A DNA stretch of 64,000 nucleotides from Bradyrhizobium sp. SRL28. Its GTDB lineage: Bacteria > Pseudomonadota > Alphaproteobacteria > Rhizobiales > Xanthobacteraceae. Within the stretch, counting starts at the first letter, position 1; each line of letters begins with the position of its first letter. Shown piece after piece: positions 51,883 through 61,023 of the stretch. The stretch covers positions 1 through 64,000 of the forward strand of contig NZ_JAHEAG010000011.1 of the NCBI RefSeq assembly GCF_018596315.1. The letters run 5' to 3'. The notes beneath the pieces are model-generated. The model searched no databases and was not told the origin of the DNA. It saw nothing but the letters and a program-made list of their open reading frames with translations. Made by a program: the position numbers and the translations under genes.

Positions 51883-53208
51883 ATGCAACAGGCCGCTGCG
51901 CCCAAAGTCAGCTTTGTTTCGCTTGGGTGCCCCAAGGCACTGGTGGATTCCGAGCGCATTATCACCCGGCTTCGCGCCGAAGGCTATGAGCTGGCCCGCA
52001 AGCATGATGGCGCCGATATCGTCATCGTCAACACTTGCGGCTTCCTCGACAGCGCCAAGCAGGAATCGCTCGGCGCCATCGGCGAGGCGATGGCCGAGAA
52101 CGGCAAGGTCATCGTCACCGGCTGCATGGGCGCGGAACCCGAGCAGATCGAAGCGGCGTATCCCGGCGTGTTGTCGATTACGGGCCCGCAGCAATATGAG
52201 AGCGTGCTGGAGGCGGTGCACCGGGCGCTACCGCCGGTTCACAATCCGCATCTCGATCTGGTGCCGCCGCAGGGCGTCAAGCTGACGCCGCGGCACTACG
52301 CTTATCTGAAGATTTCCGAGGGCTGCAACAACCGCTGCAGCTTCTGCATCATTCCAAAGCTGCGCGGCGATCTCGTCTCGCGCCCGGCCAACGACGTGCT
52401 GCGCGAGGCGGAAAAGCTGGTAACTGCCGGCGTCAAGGAATTGCTTGTCATCTCGCAGGACACATCGGCCTATGGCGTCGATATCAAATATGCCGACAGC
52501 CCCTGGAAGGACCGCCAGGTCCGCGCCAAATTCTTCGACCTCGCCAAGGAACTCGGCGAACTCGGCGCCTGGGTGCGGCTGCAATATGTCTACCCCTACC
52601 CCCATGTCGACGAAGTCATCGGCCTGGTGACCGAGGGCAAGATTCTGCCCTATCTCGATATTCCTTTTCAGCATGCAAGCCCGGAGGTGCTGAAAGCGAT
52701 GAAGCGCCCGGCAGCGCAGGAAAAGACGCTGGCGCGGATCAAGAAGTGGCGCGAGCAATGTCCTGATTTGACGCTGCGCTCGACCTTCATCGTCGGCTTC
52801 CCCGGCGAGACCGATTCCGACTTTGCGTATTTGCTCGACTGGCTCGAAGAGGCCGAGATCGATCGTCTCGGCTGCTTCAAATACGAGCCGGTCGCGGGTG
52901 CTTCTTCCAACGCCATCGGCAACGCCGTGCCCGACGAAATCAAGCAGGAGCGCTGGAACGCGCTGATGGCGCGGCAGCAGAAAATCTCCGCCCGCCGCCT
53001 CAAGCGCAAGGTCGGCACCAGGCAGCAGATCATCATCGACGAAGTCGGCCCGACGGTCGCAAAGGGCCGTTCAAAGGCCGATGCGCCGCAGATCGACGGC
53101 GCGGTCTACCTTTCCAGCCGCCGCCCACTGAAGGTCGGCGAGATCGTCACCGCGAAGATCGAACGCGCCGATCAATACGACCTGCACGGCAGCGTCGCGG
53201 GATTCTGA
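51883..53208 (+). CDS. rimO: Ribosomal protein S12 methylthiotransferase
   Basis: 441 residues. N-terminal UPF0004 domain with three Fe-S cysteines ([31 protein letters not shown]), radical-SAM domain with [20 protein letters not shown], and C-terminal TRAM domain ([20 protein letters not shown]). It adds a methylthio group to Asp of ribosomal protein S12. LVDSE and RGDLVSR distinguish RimO from MiaB. A GTG start at 51856 would add nine residues; ATG 51883 is chosen. Housekeeping gene, single. Confidence 0.95.
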   Translation: MQQAAAPKVSFVSLGCPKALVDSERIITRLRAEGYELARKHDGADIVIVNTCGFLDSAKQESLGAIGEAMAENGKVIVTGCMGAEPEQIEAAYPGVLSITGPQQYESVLEAVHRALPPVHNPHLDLVPPQGVKLTPRHYAYLKISEGCNNRCSFCIIPKLRGDLVSRPANDVLREAEKLVTAGVKELLVISQDTSAYGVDIKYADSPWKDRQVRAKFFDLAKELGELGAWVRLQYVYPYPHVDEVIGLVTEGKILPYLDIPFQHASPEVLKAMKRPAAQEKTLARIKKWREQCPDLTLRSTFIVGFPGETDSDFAYLLDWLEEAEIDRLGCFKYEPVAGASSNAIGNAVPDEIKQERWNALMARQQKISARRLKRKVGTRQQIIIDEVGPTVAKGRSKADAPQIDGAVYLSSRRPLKVGEIVTAKIERADQYDLHGSVAGF

Positions 53209-53259
53209 ACCAAATAACCCCGCTTGACACGGTCTGCCATCAGGCTGTATGGGCCATCG

Positions 53260-53410
53260 CCATGAAACTGAACCGGACCAACCGCCGCGCCTGCCTGCGT
53301 CGTCGCTCCAGCGACGATGGGTTGCGCCGTGTCCGACGACAACGCTGATTAGCTAGTTTCAGCAACGTTTTCGAGAAGGCCGCACCCTCAAAAGTGCGGC
53401 CTTCTTGCGT
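53260..53410 (+). ncRNA. Candidate small RNA between rimO and the aminotransferase gene
   Basis: TTGACA at 53224-53229 and TATGGG at 53248-53253 with an 18-base spacer predict a sigma-70 promoter with start near 53260. A stable hairpin (GTCGTCGCT-CC-AGCGACGAT) follows, and a strong terminator-like stem ends at 53404. A 28-codon basic frame starting at 53261 exists but has no ribosome binding site. No known RNA family was recognised. Confidence 0.4.
53375..53404 (+). terminator. Strong intrinsic hairpin GAAGGCCGCAC/GTGCGGCCTTC
   Basis: Eleven perfect base pairs around an eight-base loop, followed by TTG. It lies 47 bases before the aminotransferase start and ends whatever is transcribed from the upstream gap (rimO or a small RNA). 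Confidence 0.75.
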
Positions 53411-53450
53411 TTCGGCCTGCCCCTTCCCCAAAAACCCTGAGGAGATCGAC

Positions 53451-54647
53451 ATGACCAATGCTGCCCATCCGTTCGACGCGCTGATGAACATCACCGCCCG
53501 CCCGCAGGCCGTGTTCGTTCGCGGCGAAGGCGCGTATCTCTGGGATGACGCCGGCAAGCGCTATCTCGATTTCATGCAGGGTTGGGCGGTCAACTGCCTC
53601 GGCCATTCGCCACCGGTGGTGGCCGAAGCGCTCGCAGCACAGGCCAAGCTGTTGCTGACGCCGAGTCCCGCCTTCTACAACGGTCCCAGCCTGAAGCTGG
53701 CAAAAGCGCTGGTTGAGAACAGCTGCTTCGATCAGGTTTTCTTCGCCAATTCAGGCGGGGAGGCCAATGAGGGCGCCATCAAGCTCGCGCGGAGATACGG
53801 CGCGAAATACAAGAACGGCGCGTTCGAAATCATCACCTTCGAGGGCGGCTTTCACGGCCGCACGCTCGCCACCATGTCGGCATCGGGCAAGAAGGCGTTC
53901 GAGCCGCTGTTCGAGCCGAAAGTATCGGGCTTCCGCAAGGCCAAGCTCAACGACCTCGATTCAGTGAAGGCGCTGATCTCGGACAACACGGTCGCCGTGA
54001 TGCTGGAGCCGATCCAGGGCGAAGCCGGCGTGTGGCCGGCGACCGATCAATTCCTGAAGGAGTTGCGCGCGCTCACCAAAGAACACGGCCTGCTGCTGAT
54101 CTTCGACGAGATCCAGACCGGCATGGGCCGGACCGGAAAACTGTTCCATTACGAACATGCTGGCATCGAGCCCGACATCATGACGCTCGGCAAAGGCATC
54201 GGCGGCGGCGTGCCGCTGGCCGCCCTGCTCGCCACTGCGCACGCCTCCTGCTTCGAGCACGGCGACCAGGGCGGCACGTTCAACGGCAATCCGTTGATGT
54301 GCGCCGCGGGGCTTGCCGTGCTCGAGGAGGTTTCAAAGCCGGAATTCCTGAAAGCGGTGGCGGACGCCGGCCTTTTCCTGGAAAGCGAACTGCAAAAACT
54401 GTCGGCGCGCCATGGTCTCGGCGAGGTGCGCGGCCGGGGTCTGCTGCTCGCGCTCGATCTCAAGCTGCCGATCGGCGCCGCGATCGTGGCCGAGGCGCTT
54501 GCGGAGGGCGTGCTCGTCAACTCGCCGCAACCCGATGCGCTCCGCTTCATGCCGGCGCTCAACGTCACACGCGAGGAGATATCGCTGATGATCGACTGCC
54601 TTGATGCGATTTTGGTCAAGGCGGGAGCGGCGCGGCGGGTGGCGTAG
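53451..54647 (+). CDS. argD: Acetylornithine/ornithine-type class III aminotransferase
   Basis: 398 residues, PLP fold type I. Seen: [70 protein letters not shown] (PLP Asp) and the Schiff-base lysine in [18 protein letters not shown]. Length and motifs fit ArgD (acetylornithine to the semialdehyde), but ArgD-like catabolic paralogues are common and no other arg gene is nearby, so the gene name is tentative. GAGGAG lies upstream of ATG 53451. Confidence 0.8.
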   Translation: MTNAAHPFDALMNITARPQAVFVRGEGAYLWDDAGKRYLDFMQGWAVNCLGHSPPVVAEALAAQAKLLLTPSPAFYNGPSLKLAKALVENSCFDQVFFANSGGEANEGAIKLARRYGAKYKNGAFEIITFEGGFHGRTLATMSASGKKAFEPLFEPKVSGFRKAKLNDLDSVKALISDNTVAVMLEPIQGEAGVWPATDQFLKELRALTKEHGLLLIFDEIQTGMGRTGKLFHYEHAGIEPDIMTLGKGIGGGVPLAALLATAHASCFEHGDQGGTFNGNPLMCAAGLAVLEEVSKPEFLKAVADAGLFLESELQKLSARHGLGEVRGRGLLLALDLKLPIGAAIVAEALAEGVLVNSPQPDALRFMPALNVTREEISLMIDCLDAILVKAGAARRVA

Positions 54648-54655
54648 CCTCAATC

Positions 54656-54717
54656 GTCATTGCGAGCGAAGCGAAGCAATCCATCTCAACGCAAGCGGAG
54701 GCATGGATTGCTTCGTC
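54656..54717. repeat. Palindromic GCGAAGCGAAGCAATCC-type repeat
   Basis: GTCATTGCGAGCGAAGCGAA and GCAATCCAT mirrored by ATGGATTGCTTCGTCG. This element is dispersed in Bradyrhizobium genomes. It abuts the left arm of the inverted repeat described next. Confidence 0.7.
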
Positions 54718-54846
54718 GGTCGTTCGCGCCCGGCCGTTGCCACGTTACGTCACGTGGTGCGAATGCCGGGAATGACGACACGGGCGAGGCGGGTTATATG
54801 CCATGATGACAACCAGAGGGCGGCGAGGCAAATTGAGTGCACTGGC
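54718..54846 (+). repeat. Left arm of a ~130-bp inverted repeat pair
   Basis: 129 bases from GGTCGTTCGCGCCCGGCC to GAGTGCACTGGC. The reverse complement of 55399-55529 matches it with only about eight differences, including two single-base insertions. The arms enclose a 552-base segment. Confidence 0.85.
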
Positions 54847-54878
54847 ACCGTAACTACAAAAGGTGGAGTTGGCGGACT

Positions 54879-55163
54879 ATGGCCCCAGAACAAACAACCG
54901 TAAAGGCCGGTCAAACATACCGCTCTTCAAACAATCTACCGCGGGTAATCCTTGCAGGCGTGGTATCCGCGGTGATTTCAACGGTGCTTATAGGACTTCT
55001 CTGGAAGGAGAAACCGTTCTTCGCTGGTGCCGCGGTAGCGCTTTATCTCATGGGTGGCATGAGAGGCTTTCCATGGAAAACGCCGATTCGAAAGGCGATC
55101 TCTATTGGCATATTTGTTGGTATTGTTGCCTCCAGCGCAATATTCTATTGGGATCTCTTATAG
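54879..55163 (+). CDS. Small membrane protein in a low-GC island, 94 aa
   Basis: MAPEQTTVKAGQTYRSSNNL is followed by three membrane segments: LAGVVSAVISTVLIGLLW, FFAGAAVALYLMGGMRG and AISIGIFVGIVASSAIFYW. I do not recognise a family. ATG 54879 has GGAG and GGCGGA upstream. Codon use (AAA, TAT, ATA, CTT, ATT) and base composition differ from the GC-rich neighbours, which suggests recent arrival. It lies between the two inverted repeat arms. Confidence 0.6.
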   Translation: MAPEQTTVKAGQTYRSSNNLPRVILAGVVSAVISTVLIGLLWKEKPFFAGAAVALYLMGGMRGFPWKTPIRKAISIGIFVGIVASSAIFYWDLL

Positions 55164-55398
55164 AGGTTCCGAACTCTATTCAAAGTCAGAGGATATGGTC
55201 GCCGGATCCGGGGAAGCACTTTAAAGTGGTGAGAGCTCAGAGTTACGGTGACACCCATTAGCCGGCCGGTCGTCAAGATGCAGAGCAATTTTTTTTGGCA
55301 GCGCCAGCTGCCAACGTCGTTCATGTGTCACTCGCAGCTACTGTGTTCGTACCGCGCCCGTTTCTTCGGTTGATGGCTACGTCCGCATCACGGATCGC

Positions 55399-55529
55399 GC
55401 CAGAGCACTCAATTTGACTCGCCGCCCTCTGGTTGTCATCATGGCATATGACCCGCCTCGCCCGTGTCGTCATTCCCGGCATTCCGCACCGCGTGACGTA
55501 ACCTTGGCAACGGCCGGGCGCGAACGACC
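55399..55529 (-). repeat. Right arm of the ~130-bp inverted repeat pair
   Basis: Reverse complement of the arm at 54718-54846 with about 94 percent identity by eye. The 235 bases between the small membrane protein and this arm (55164-55398) contain no gene I can see, only an eight-base T run near 55290. Confidence 0.85.
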
Positions 55530-55554
55530 CGTTGGCTCGCAAGGACGGTGGCGG

Positions 55555-56529
55555 CTACGGCCGCATGATCGCCGCGCCCGTCGTCGCCCTGGCCTCAAGC
55601 TCCGTATGCGCCTTCGCCGCATCCTTCAGCGCGTAGGCGTGGTTGATCGGCACGTGGAGCTTGCCGTTGATGACGGCGGCGAACAGCGTGTCGGCGCCTT
55701 CGAGAAGTTCCTTGCGGGTAGAGACGTAATCGTTGAGCTTCGGCCGGGTCGCGAACAGCGAGCCGTGGTTGTTGAGTTCGGTGAGCGGGAACGGCGGTAC
55801 CGGGCCGGAGGCGTTGCCAAAGCTCACGAACAGGCCGCGTGGCCGCAGGCACGACAGCGAGCCCGGGAACGTGGTCTTGCCGACGCCGTCATAGACGACG
55901 TCGCAGAGCTCATTGCGGCTGATCTGTTTGACCCGTGCCACGAAGTCTTCCTCGTTGTAGAGGATGACGTGGTCGCAGCCATTGGAGAGCGCGAGATCGG
56001 CTTTCGCCTTGGAGCCCACGGTGCCGATCACATGCGCGCCGAGCGCCTTTGCCCACTGGCAGGCGAGCAGCCCAATGCCGCCCGCGGCGGCATGGATCAG
56101 CACGCGATGGCCGGGTTCGACCTTGAAGGTCTTGTGCAGGAGGTACCAGACCGTCAGCCCTTTGAGCATCAGGACGGCGCCCTGCTCGTAGGTAATGTGG
56201 TCGGGCAGCTTGACCAGCTTGTCCGCCGGGATCACCCGCTCGCTGGCGTAGCCGCCAAGCGTGAAATAGTAGGCGACGCGGTCGCCGGGGTGAAAATTGG
56301 TGACGCCCGGGCCGACGGCCACGACCTCGCCGGCGGCTTCGTTTCCGGCGATGAACGGCAGCCCCGGCGCCTTGTAGAGGCCGGTGCGGAAATAGACGTC
56401 GATGAAATTCAGGCCGACGGCATGCTGACGGATGCGGACCTCGCCCGCTCCCGGCGCCGGCACGTCCACGTCCTCATACACCAGGGCTTCCGGACCCCCT
56501 ACCTTGTGCACGCGCACGGCCTTGGTCAT
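55555..56529 (-). CDS. qorA: NADPH:quinone oxidoreductase (zeta-crystallin type)
   Basis: 324 residues, medium-chain dehydrogenase/reductase without zinc ligands. Seen: NFIDVYFRTGLYKAPGLPF, GNEAAGEVVAVGPGV, and the nucleotide motif HAAAGGIGLLACQWAKALGA, followed by YDGVGKTTFPGSLSCLRPRG. It reduces quinones with NADPH. Single gene next to the inverted repeat arm; GAGGGAGA lies upstream of ATG 56529. Confidence 0.9.
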   Translation of the reverse strand: MTKAVRVHKVGGPEALVYEDVDVPAPGAGEVRIRQHAVGLNFIDVYFRTGLYKAPGLPFIAGNEAAGEVVAVGPGVTNFHPGDRVAYYFTLGGYASERVIPADKLVKLPDHITYEQGAVLMLKGLTVWYLLHKTFKVEPGHRVLIHAAAGGIGLLACQWAKALGAHVIGTVGSKAKADLALSNGCDHVILYNEEDFVARVKQISRNELCDVVYDGVGKTTFPGSLSCLRPRGLFVSFGNASGPVPPFPLTELNNHGSLFATRPKLNDYVSTRKELLEGADTLFAAVINGKLHVPINHAYALKDAAKAHTELEARATTGAAIMRP

Positions 56530-56624
56530 GACAGTCTCTCCCTCGGAATTTGCTCAGGCGTCCAACCTGGATACGAAACGAAAGCCATCGCCGCCGGGTT
56601 GTCAACTCGCCCGGCCGAAACCGG

Positions 56625-57350
56625 CTACCTGGCGACCTTCCTGCGGTTGCGCCTGGCGAGCACATTGAACAGTTCGACGGCCGCCGCGAACAACATGGCA
56701 AAGTAGATATAGCCACGCGGGATGTGGAATTGGAATCCGTCAGCCACCAGCGCCACCCCGATCAGCACCAGGAACGCCAGCGCCAGCATCTTGGTGGTCG
56801 GATGATCGGCGACGAATTTGGAAACCGGCCCTGACGACACGTACATCACGAAACAGGCGATCACGACCGCCGCGACCATGATCTCGATATCCTCCGCCAT
56901 ACCGATCGCGGTGATGATCGAATCCAGCGAGAACACCATGTCGACGACGATGATCTGCATGATCACCCAGAAAAAAGCGCTGGCCTTCGGCTTATCGTCG
57001 TTTTCGGCCTCGCGCGCTTCCACCTCGGCATGAATTTCGTGGGTCGCCTTCGCGATCAGGAACATGCCGCCGCCGATCAGGATGATATCGCGCCACGAAA
57101 ATGCGAGGTCCTTCACCGTGATCACGGGTTGGGTCAGGCCGATCAGCCACACCAGCACGCTGAGCAGCAGGATGCGAAATACCAGCGCTAGTGCGAGCCC
57201 GATCTGTCGAGCCTGCTTCGCCTGGTGCTCAGGGATGCGCGAGACAATCACCGATATGAAAATGACGTTGTCAATGCCGAGCACGATTTCCAGTGCCGTC
57301 AACGTCAACAGCGCCGCCCAGGCTTCCGGGCTCGTCAGTAATTCCATCAT
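56625..57350 (-). CDS. TerC-family membrane protein
   Basis: 241 residues with seven to eight membrane segments. Family motifs with buried acidic residues are present: LEIVLGIDNVIFISVIVSRI, and IVVDMVFSLDSIITAIGMAE. TerC/Alx proteins are linked to metal (Mn2+) export or tellurite resistance. It starts inside the end of the phosphatidylcholine synthase gene (four-base overlap), so the two are cotranscribed. Confidence 0.9.
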   Translation of the reverse strand: MMELLTSPEAWAALLTLTALEIVLGIDNVIFISVIVSRIPEHQAKQARQIGLALALVFRILLLSVLVWLIGLTQPVITVKDLAFSWRDIILIGGGMFLIAKATHEIHAEVEAREAENDDKPKASAFFWVIMQIIVVDMVFSLDSIITAIGMAEDIEIMVAAVVIACFVMYVSSGPVSKFVADHPTTKMLALAFLVLIGVALVADGFQFHIPRGYIYFAMLFAAAVELFNVLARRNRRKVAR

Positions 57351-58120
57351 GCCTTGAACAACTTTATTCGCCGGATCACTGTGTCACTTCCTATTATGTA
57401 AGCCGCGATAGCGCACAGCCCGGCGACGATCGGAGCGCCCACGTCGAAATCGCGGGCGAGCGTATATATAGCAAGCACTGCTCCAATGGCCATCAGCCAC
57501 AGGGTCAACCAGCGCAGACGCACCACCCGGATCGGGTGCAGCACATGAAACGGCGCGAATGTCAGCGCGATCAGAACTGCGATGCCGAGACTGGAAAGCA
57601 CGGGCGGCAAGTGCAGCAAGAACAAATAAAACGCTGCCACGTTCCATAGCGCCGGAAAGCCGCGGAAATGATTGTCTGACGCTTTCATGCGCCGGTCGGC
57701 AAAATAGAGCGCACCCGACACCATGATGCCGATACCAAGCAGCGGCGCTGCGACCGGCAGGAGCATCCCGCTGGCGGTGATGGCATAGGCCGGAACGAAA
57801 ACGTAGGTCACGAAATCGACGACGAGATCGAGCACCTCGCCGGACCAGTTCGGCTGCAATCTCACGACATCCAGTCTGCGCGCCAGTGGGCCGTCGATCG
57901 CATCGATGATCAGGGCGACGCCGAGCCAGCCGAACATGTTGGCCCAGTGTTCGCGCACGGCCTCCAGCATCGCCAACAACGCGATACCCGCGCCCATCGC
58001 CGTGAAGATATGCACGGCTAATGCTGCGGTCCGCGTTTGGCCGGTCGCCGGGACGGAATCTGGTTCTGTCGTCTGGTCCATTGCGTCGGCAGTGCTATCA
58101 GGAATCGCTCCGATTTGCAT
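57347..58120 (-). CDS. pcs: Phosphatidylcholine synthase
   Basis: 257 residues, about eight membrane segments. The CDP-alcohol phosphotransferase motif is in the form used by Pcs: IDAIDGPLARRLDV followed by GEVLDLVVDFVTYVFVPAYA. It joins choline directly to CDP-diacylglycerol, a route found in rhizobia and other host-associated bacteria. A long frame to 59086 runs antisense to the ubiH-like gene and is not coding. ATG 58120 (MQIGAIPDSTADAMDQ) has AAGAG upstream; ATG 58081 is an alternative. Confidence 0.9.
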   Translation of the reverse strand: MQIGAIPDSTADAMDQTTEPDSVPATGQTRTAALAVHIFTAMGAGIALLAMLEAVREHWANMFGWLGVALIIDAIDGPLARRLDVVRLQPNWSGEVLDLVVDFVTYVFVPAYAITASGMLLPVAAPLLGIGIMVSGALYFADRRMKASDNHFRGFPALWNVAAFYLFLLHLPPVLSSLGIAVLIALTFAPFHVLHPIRVVRLRWLTLWLMAIGAVLAIYTLARDFDVGAPIVAGLCAIAAYIIGSDTVIRRIKLFKA

Positions 58121-58216
58121 ATCGGCTCTTGCGGCGTTCCGCCGCGCGATTGGGGCGGAAACATTTCGGCCAGTTGATGGCTTGAAAATGCCGGCCCGAA
58201 TGTCAATTGTCCCAAT

Positions 58217-59407
58217 ATGAACGATGCATCCCAAATTTATGACACCGCCGTGATCGGAGGCGGTCCGGCTGGGTTGACCGCAGCCATCGCGCTGGCCGCG
58301 ACCGGCGCCAAAACCGCCCTGCTCGCCCGTCGCGTCCCCTATGCCGACAATCGCACCACGGCGCTGTTGGGGGCTTCCACCGATCTGCTCGAACGTCTGG
58401 ACGTCTGGTCCCGCTGCCGCGACAAGGCCGCCGCCTTGCGGACCATGCGCCTCGTCGACGACACCGGCCGGCTGATCCGCGCGCCCGAGGTGCGGTTCAC
58501 CTCGGACGAGATCGGTCTCGAACAGTTCGGCTACAATATCGACAACCGCTCGCTGATGGTCGCCCTCGAAGAGCGTGCCGCCGGGCTTTCGAACCTGACC
58601 CGGTTTGACGATGAGGCGGCAACGATCGACCCGCAGGACGCGACCGTCATCATCCATACCGGCAAGGGCGAGCAGCTTGCCGCGCGGCTGGTGATCGGCG
58701 CCGACGGGCGGCAATCGCCTTCCCGCGAGGCCGCCGGAATCGGGGTCAGCCGGCGCGACCTGCACCAGTCGGCGCTGACCTTCAACATTTCCCATTCGCG
58801 GCCGCACAACGGCATCTCCACCGAATTTCACACCGCGCAGGGCCCCTGCGTATTCGTGCCTCTGCCCGGCAACCGCTGCAGCGTGGTGTGGGTCTCGGCG
58901 ACCAGGGAGGCCGAGCGGCTGATGTCGCTCGGCGACGAGGAATTGTCGGAAGCCGCGGAGGCGCAGTCGCACTCCATCCTCGGCCGCGTCCAGGTCGAAG
59001 CCGGGCGCAACCTGTTTCCGCTGACGATCGAGCGTCCCGACCAGTTCGCCAGCCATCGTGTCGCGCTGGTCGGCGAATCCGCCCATGTGGTGCCGCCGAT
59101 CGGCGCGCAGGGCCTCAACATGGGATTGCGCGATGCGGCCGATATCGCCGACATCGCAGGCAGTGCGATCTCGCTCGGGGAGGATCCGGGATCGCCGGCG
59201 GTGCTGGCGCGCTATCAGTCCGCCCGCCGCGCCGACGTCGCGAGCCGGCTGATTGCCATCGATGTCGCCAATCGCTCCTTGCTCAGCGATTTCTTAGGCA
59301 TGCAATCGCTGCGCGCGGCCGGCATGCACCTCCTCGGTTCGTTCGGCCCGCTGCGGCGGCTTGCCATGCGCGAGGGGCTGGCGCCGACCTGGAAGCGCGT
59401 GAGCTGA
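58217..59407 (+). CDS. UbiH/UbiF-type FAD monooxygenase
   Basis: 396 residues. FAD motifs: VIGGGPAGLTAAIALAATGA (GxGxxG), VIGADGRQSPSREAAGI (DG) and VALVGESAHVVPPIGAQGLN (GD-like, with E in place of D: GESAHV), typical of the ubiquinone hydroxylase group. In alphaproteobacteria UbiL/UbiM-like members hydroxylate the ubiquinone ring at one or more positions. Divergent from pcs with 96 bases between. The ring position cannot be told. Confidence 0.87.
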   Translation: MNDASQIYDTAVIGGGPAGLTAAIALAATGAKTALLARRVPYADNRTTALLGASTDLLERLDVWSRCRDKAAALRTMRLVDDTGRLIRAPEVRFTSDEIGLEQFGYNIDNRSLMVALEERAAGLSNLTRFDDEAATIDPQDATVIIHTGKGEQLAARLVIGADGRQSPSREAAGIGVSRRDLHQSALTFNISHSRPHNGISTEFHTAQGPCVFVPLPGNRCSVVWVSATREAERLMSLGDEELSEAAEAQSHSILGRVQVEAGRNLFPLTIERPDQFASHRVALVGESAHVVPPIGAQGLNMGLRDAADIADIAGSAISLGEDPGSPAVLARYQSARRADVASRLIAIDVANRSLLSDFLGMQSLRAAGMHLLGSFGPLRRLAMREGLAPTWKRVS

Positions 59408-59417
59408 CCATATTTGC

Positions 59418-59486
59418 CGTAGCCCGGGCGAGCGAAGCGACCCCGGGGGACCGGTCCCGCATATCGCTTCGCTCATGCGGGCTACG
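59418..59486. repeat. REP-like hairpin after the ubiH-like gene
   Basis: CGTAGCCCGGGCGAGCGAAG is mirrored by CTTCGCTCATGCGGGCTACG with a GGGGGACCGGTCCC core. It is a dispersed Bradyrhizobium-type palindrome that lies between convergent genes and may terminate both. Confidence 0.7.
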
Positions 59487-59543
59487 CTTATCTACTTTGC
59501 ATGGGCTTGTTTTCGCGATTTTGTGTTTTGAGAAGCCGCCCCC

Positions 59544-60497
59544 TTACGGAAACACCAGCCGCCCGCTCTGGATGAACCACATCACGCTGGTCAACGTGAC
59601 CACCGAGGCAAAGGTCCCGATCAGGACGGCGACGGACGCCGGCTCGATCCAGGTATTGTTCTGCCGGGCGATCACGAACACGTTCAGTGCAGGCGGCAGT
59701 GCCGCCATCAGCACGGCGGTCGCCGCCCAGGGCTGCGCGAACGGTCCGAACAGCAGCATCAAGCCGAACACGATGAGCGGATGGACCAGCAGCTTGATCG
59801 CGATCACGCCCGGCACTTCCCAGGGCACGCGATCGAACGGGCGCAGCGCCACGGTGACGCCGAGCACGAACAGCGCGGTCGGCGCGGCCGCGTTTTGCAG
59901 AAACAATAGCGTCTTGCCGATTGCGACCGGCAGTTGAATATGCAGCGCAGCCGCCAGCGCGCCCGCGGCAGCCGACATGATCAAGGGGTTCATGACGATC
60001 TGCTTCGCCGCGACCCCAATGGCGTGCAGCATCGAGGGATGCTCGCGATCGGTCAGTGCGATCAACAGCGGCACGATCGAGAACAGGAAGATGCTGTCGC
60101 AGCAGAAGATCAACGCCGTCGGCGCCGCCGCCTTGCTGCCGAGCACCGCGAGCGCCAGCCCTGGCCCCATATAGCCGATATTGCCGTAGGCGCCGGCAAG
60201 GCCGGCCATGGTCGCCTTGCGCAGCGACAGTTCGCCGATGAAGCGGCCCATCACCATCGCGATCACGAACGCGCTCACGGTCGCAAGCGTGGTCGCGATC
60301 AGGAATGGCGGATTGTTCAGTTCGGAAAACGGCGTCTCGGACATGATGCCGAACAGCAACGCTGGCAGAGAAACATACAGCAGGAAGAAGTTCATCCAGG
60401 CGAGACCGGCTTCCGGCAGGCCCCTGGTCTTGCCGCAGGCAAAGCCGATGAAGATCAGGCCGAAATAGGGAAGCGCGAGGTTGAGTATATCGGCCAT
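59544..60497 (-). CDS. AEC-family transporter (auxin efflux carrier-like)
   Basis: 317 residues with about ten membrane segments in two halves: LNLALPYFGLIFIGFACGKT at the start, GAYGNIGYMGPGLALAVLG in the centre (the conserved N/G-rich kink), and ALPPALNVFVIARQNNTWIE near the end. The family exports or takes up organic acids such as malate. Substrate unknown. Convergent with the ubiH-like gene, divergent from hspQ. Confidence 0.88.
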   Translation of the reverse strand: MADILNLALPYFGLIFIGFACGKTRGLPEAGLAWMNFFLLYVSLPALLFGIMSETPFSELNNPPFLIATTLATVSAFVIAMVMGRFIGELSLRKATMAGLAGAYGNIGYMGPGLALAVLGSKAAAPTALIFCCDSIFLFSIVPLLIALTDREHPSMLHAIGVAAKQIVMNPLIMSAAAGALAAALHIQLPVAIGKTLLFLQNAAAPTALFVLGVTVALRPFDRVPWEVPGVIAIKLLVHPLIVFGLMLLFGPFAQPWAATAVLMAALPPALNVFVIARQNNTWIEPASVAVLIGTFASVVTLTSVMWFIQSGRLVFP

Positions 60498-60620
60498 CTC
60501 GAAAACGTCTTTTCGTCAGTGATTTCGGGGATATGGCGCCGGACCTGGCCACCACACGTAAAGGTTAATTCGTCCTATTGCCCCTAGCATCGGCCACAAT
60601 CATGGTCTATTCGACGGGAC

Positions 60621-60953
60621 ATGATTAAAGCGCGCACCGCCAAATTTCAGATCGGGCAGATCGTCCGTCACCGGGTGTTTTCATTCCGGGGCGTGATTTT
60701 CGATATCGATCCGGAATTCAACAATACCGAGGAATGGTGGTTGTCGATCCCCGAAGAGGTTCGGCCGCACAAGGACCAGCCGTTCTATCACCTGCTCGCT
60801 GAAAATTCGGAGTCCGAATACGTCGCCTATGTTTCCGAACAAAACCTGCTGCCGGACGATTCCGGCGAGCCGATCCGGCATTCGCAGGTGGCCGAGATCT
60901 TCGTGAAGGACAAGTCAGGCGGCTATCGCCCGCGCAATCCGTCGCTGAACTAG
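60621..60953 (+). CDS. hspQ: Heat shock protein HspQ (YccV-like)
   Basis: 110 residues, a beta-barrel domain: KFQIGQIVRHRVFSFRGVIF, DIDPEFNNTEEWW and PFYHLLAENSESEYVAYVSE, with QNLLPDDSGEPIRHSQV. HspQ is a specificity factor for Lon and binds hemimethylated DNA in E. coli. ATG 60621 begins MIKARTAKFQIG. Ends before a bidirectional hairpin. Confidence 0.92.
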   Translation: MIKARTAKFQIGQIVRHRVFSFRGVIFDIDPEFNNTEEWWLSIPEEVRPHKDQPFYHLLAENSESEYVAYVSEQNLLPDDSGEPIRHSQVAEIFVKDKSGGYRPRNPSLN

Positions 60954-60974
60954 CCATCATTGCCCGCAACAAAA

Positions 60975-60997
60975 AAGGCGCCCTGCTCGGGCGCCTT
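60975..60997. terminator. Bidirectional Rho-independent terminator
   Basis: AAGGCGCCC pairs with GGGCGCCTT around TGCTC, with a TTTT tract on the plus side and an A tract before it, so it also ends the ialB-like gene on the minus strand. Confidence 0.9.
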
Positions 60998-61023
60998 TTG
61001 TGTTTTGTCGAACGATGCGGCGC

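Noticed and set aside
53261-53347. 28-codon arginine-rich frame as a small protein gene
   Set aside because: No ribosome binding site and it lies in the stem-forming part of the candidate small RNA.
55321-55542. 73-codon minus-strand frame over the right inverted repeat arm
   Set aside because: Its only notable peptide is shared with the left arm because the DNA is a repeat; no sign of a real protein.
58121-59086. N-terminal extension of the phosphatidylcholine synthase frame to 579 codons
   Set aside because: The extra part is antisense to the ubiH-like gene and has no membrane or enzyme features; family length fits a start at 58120.
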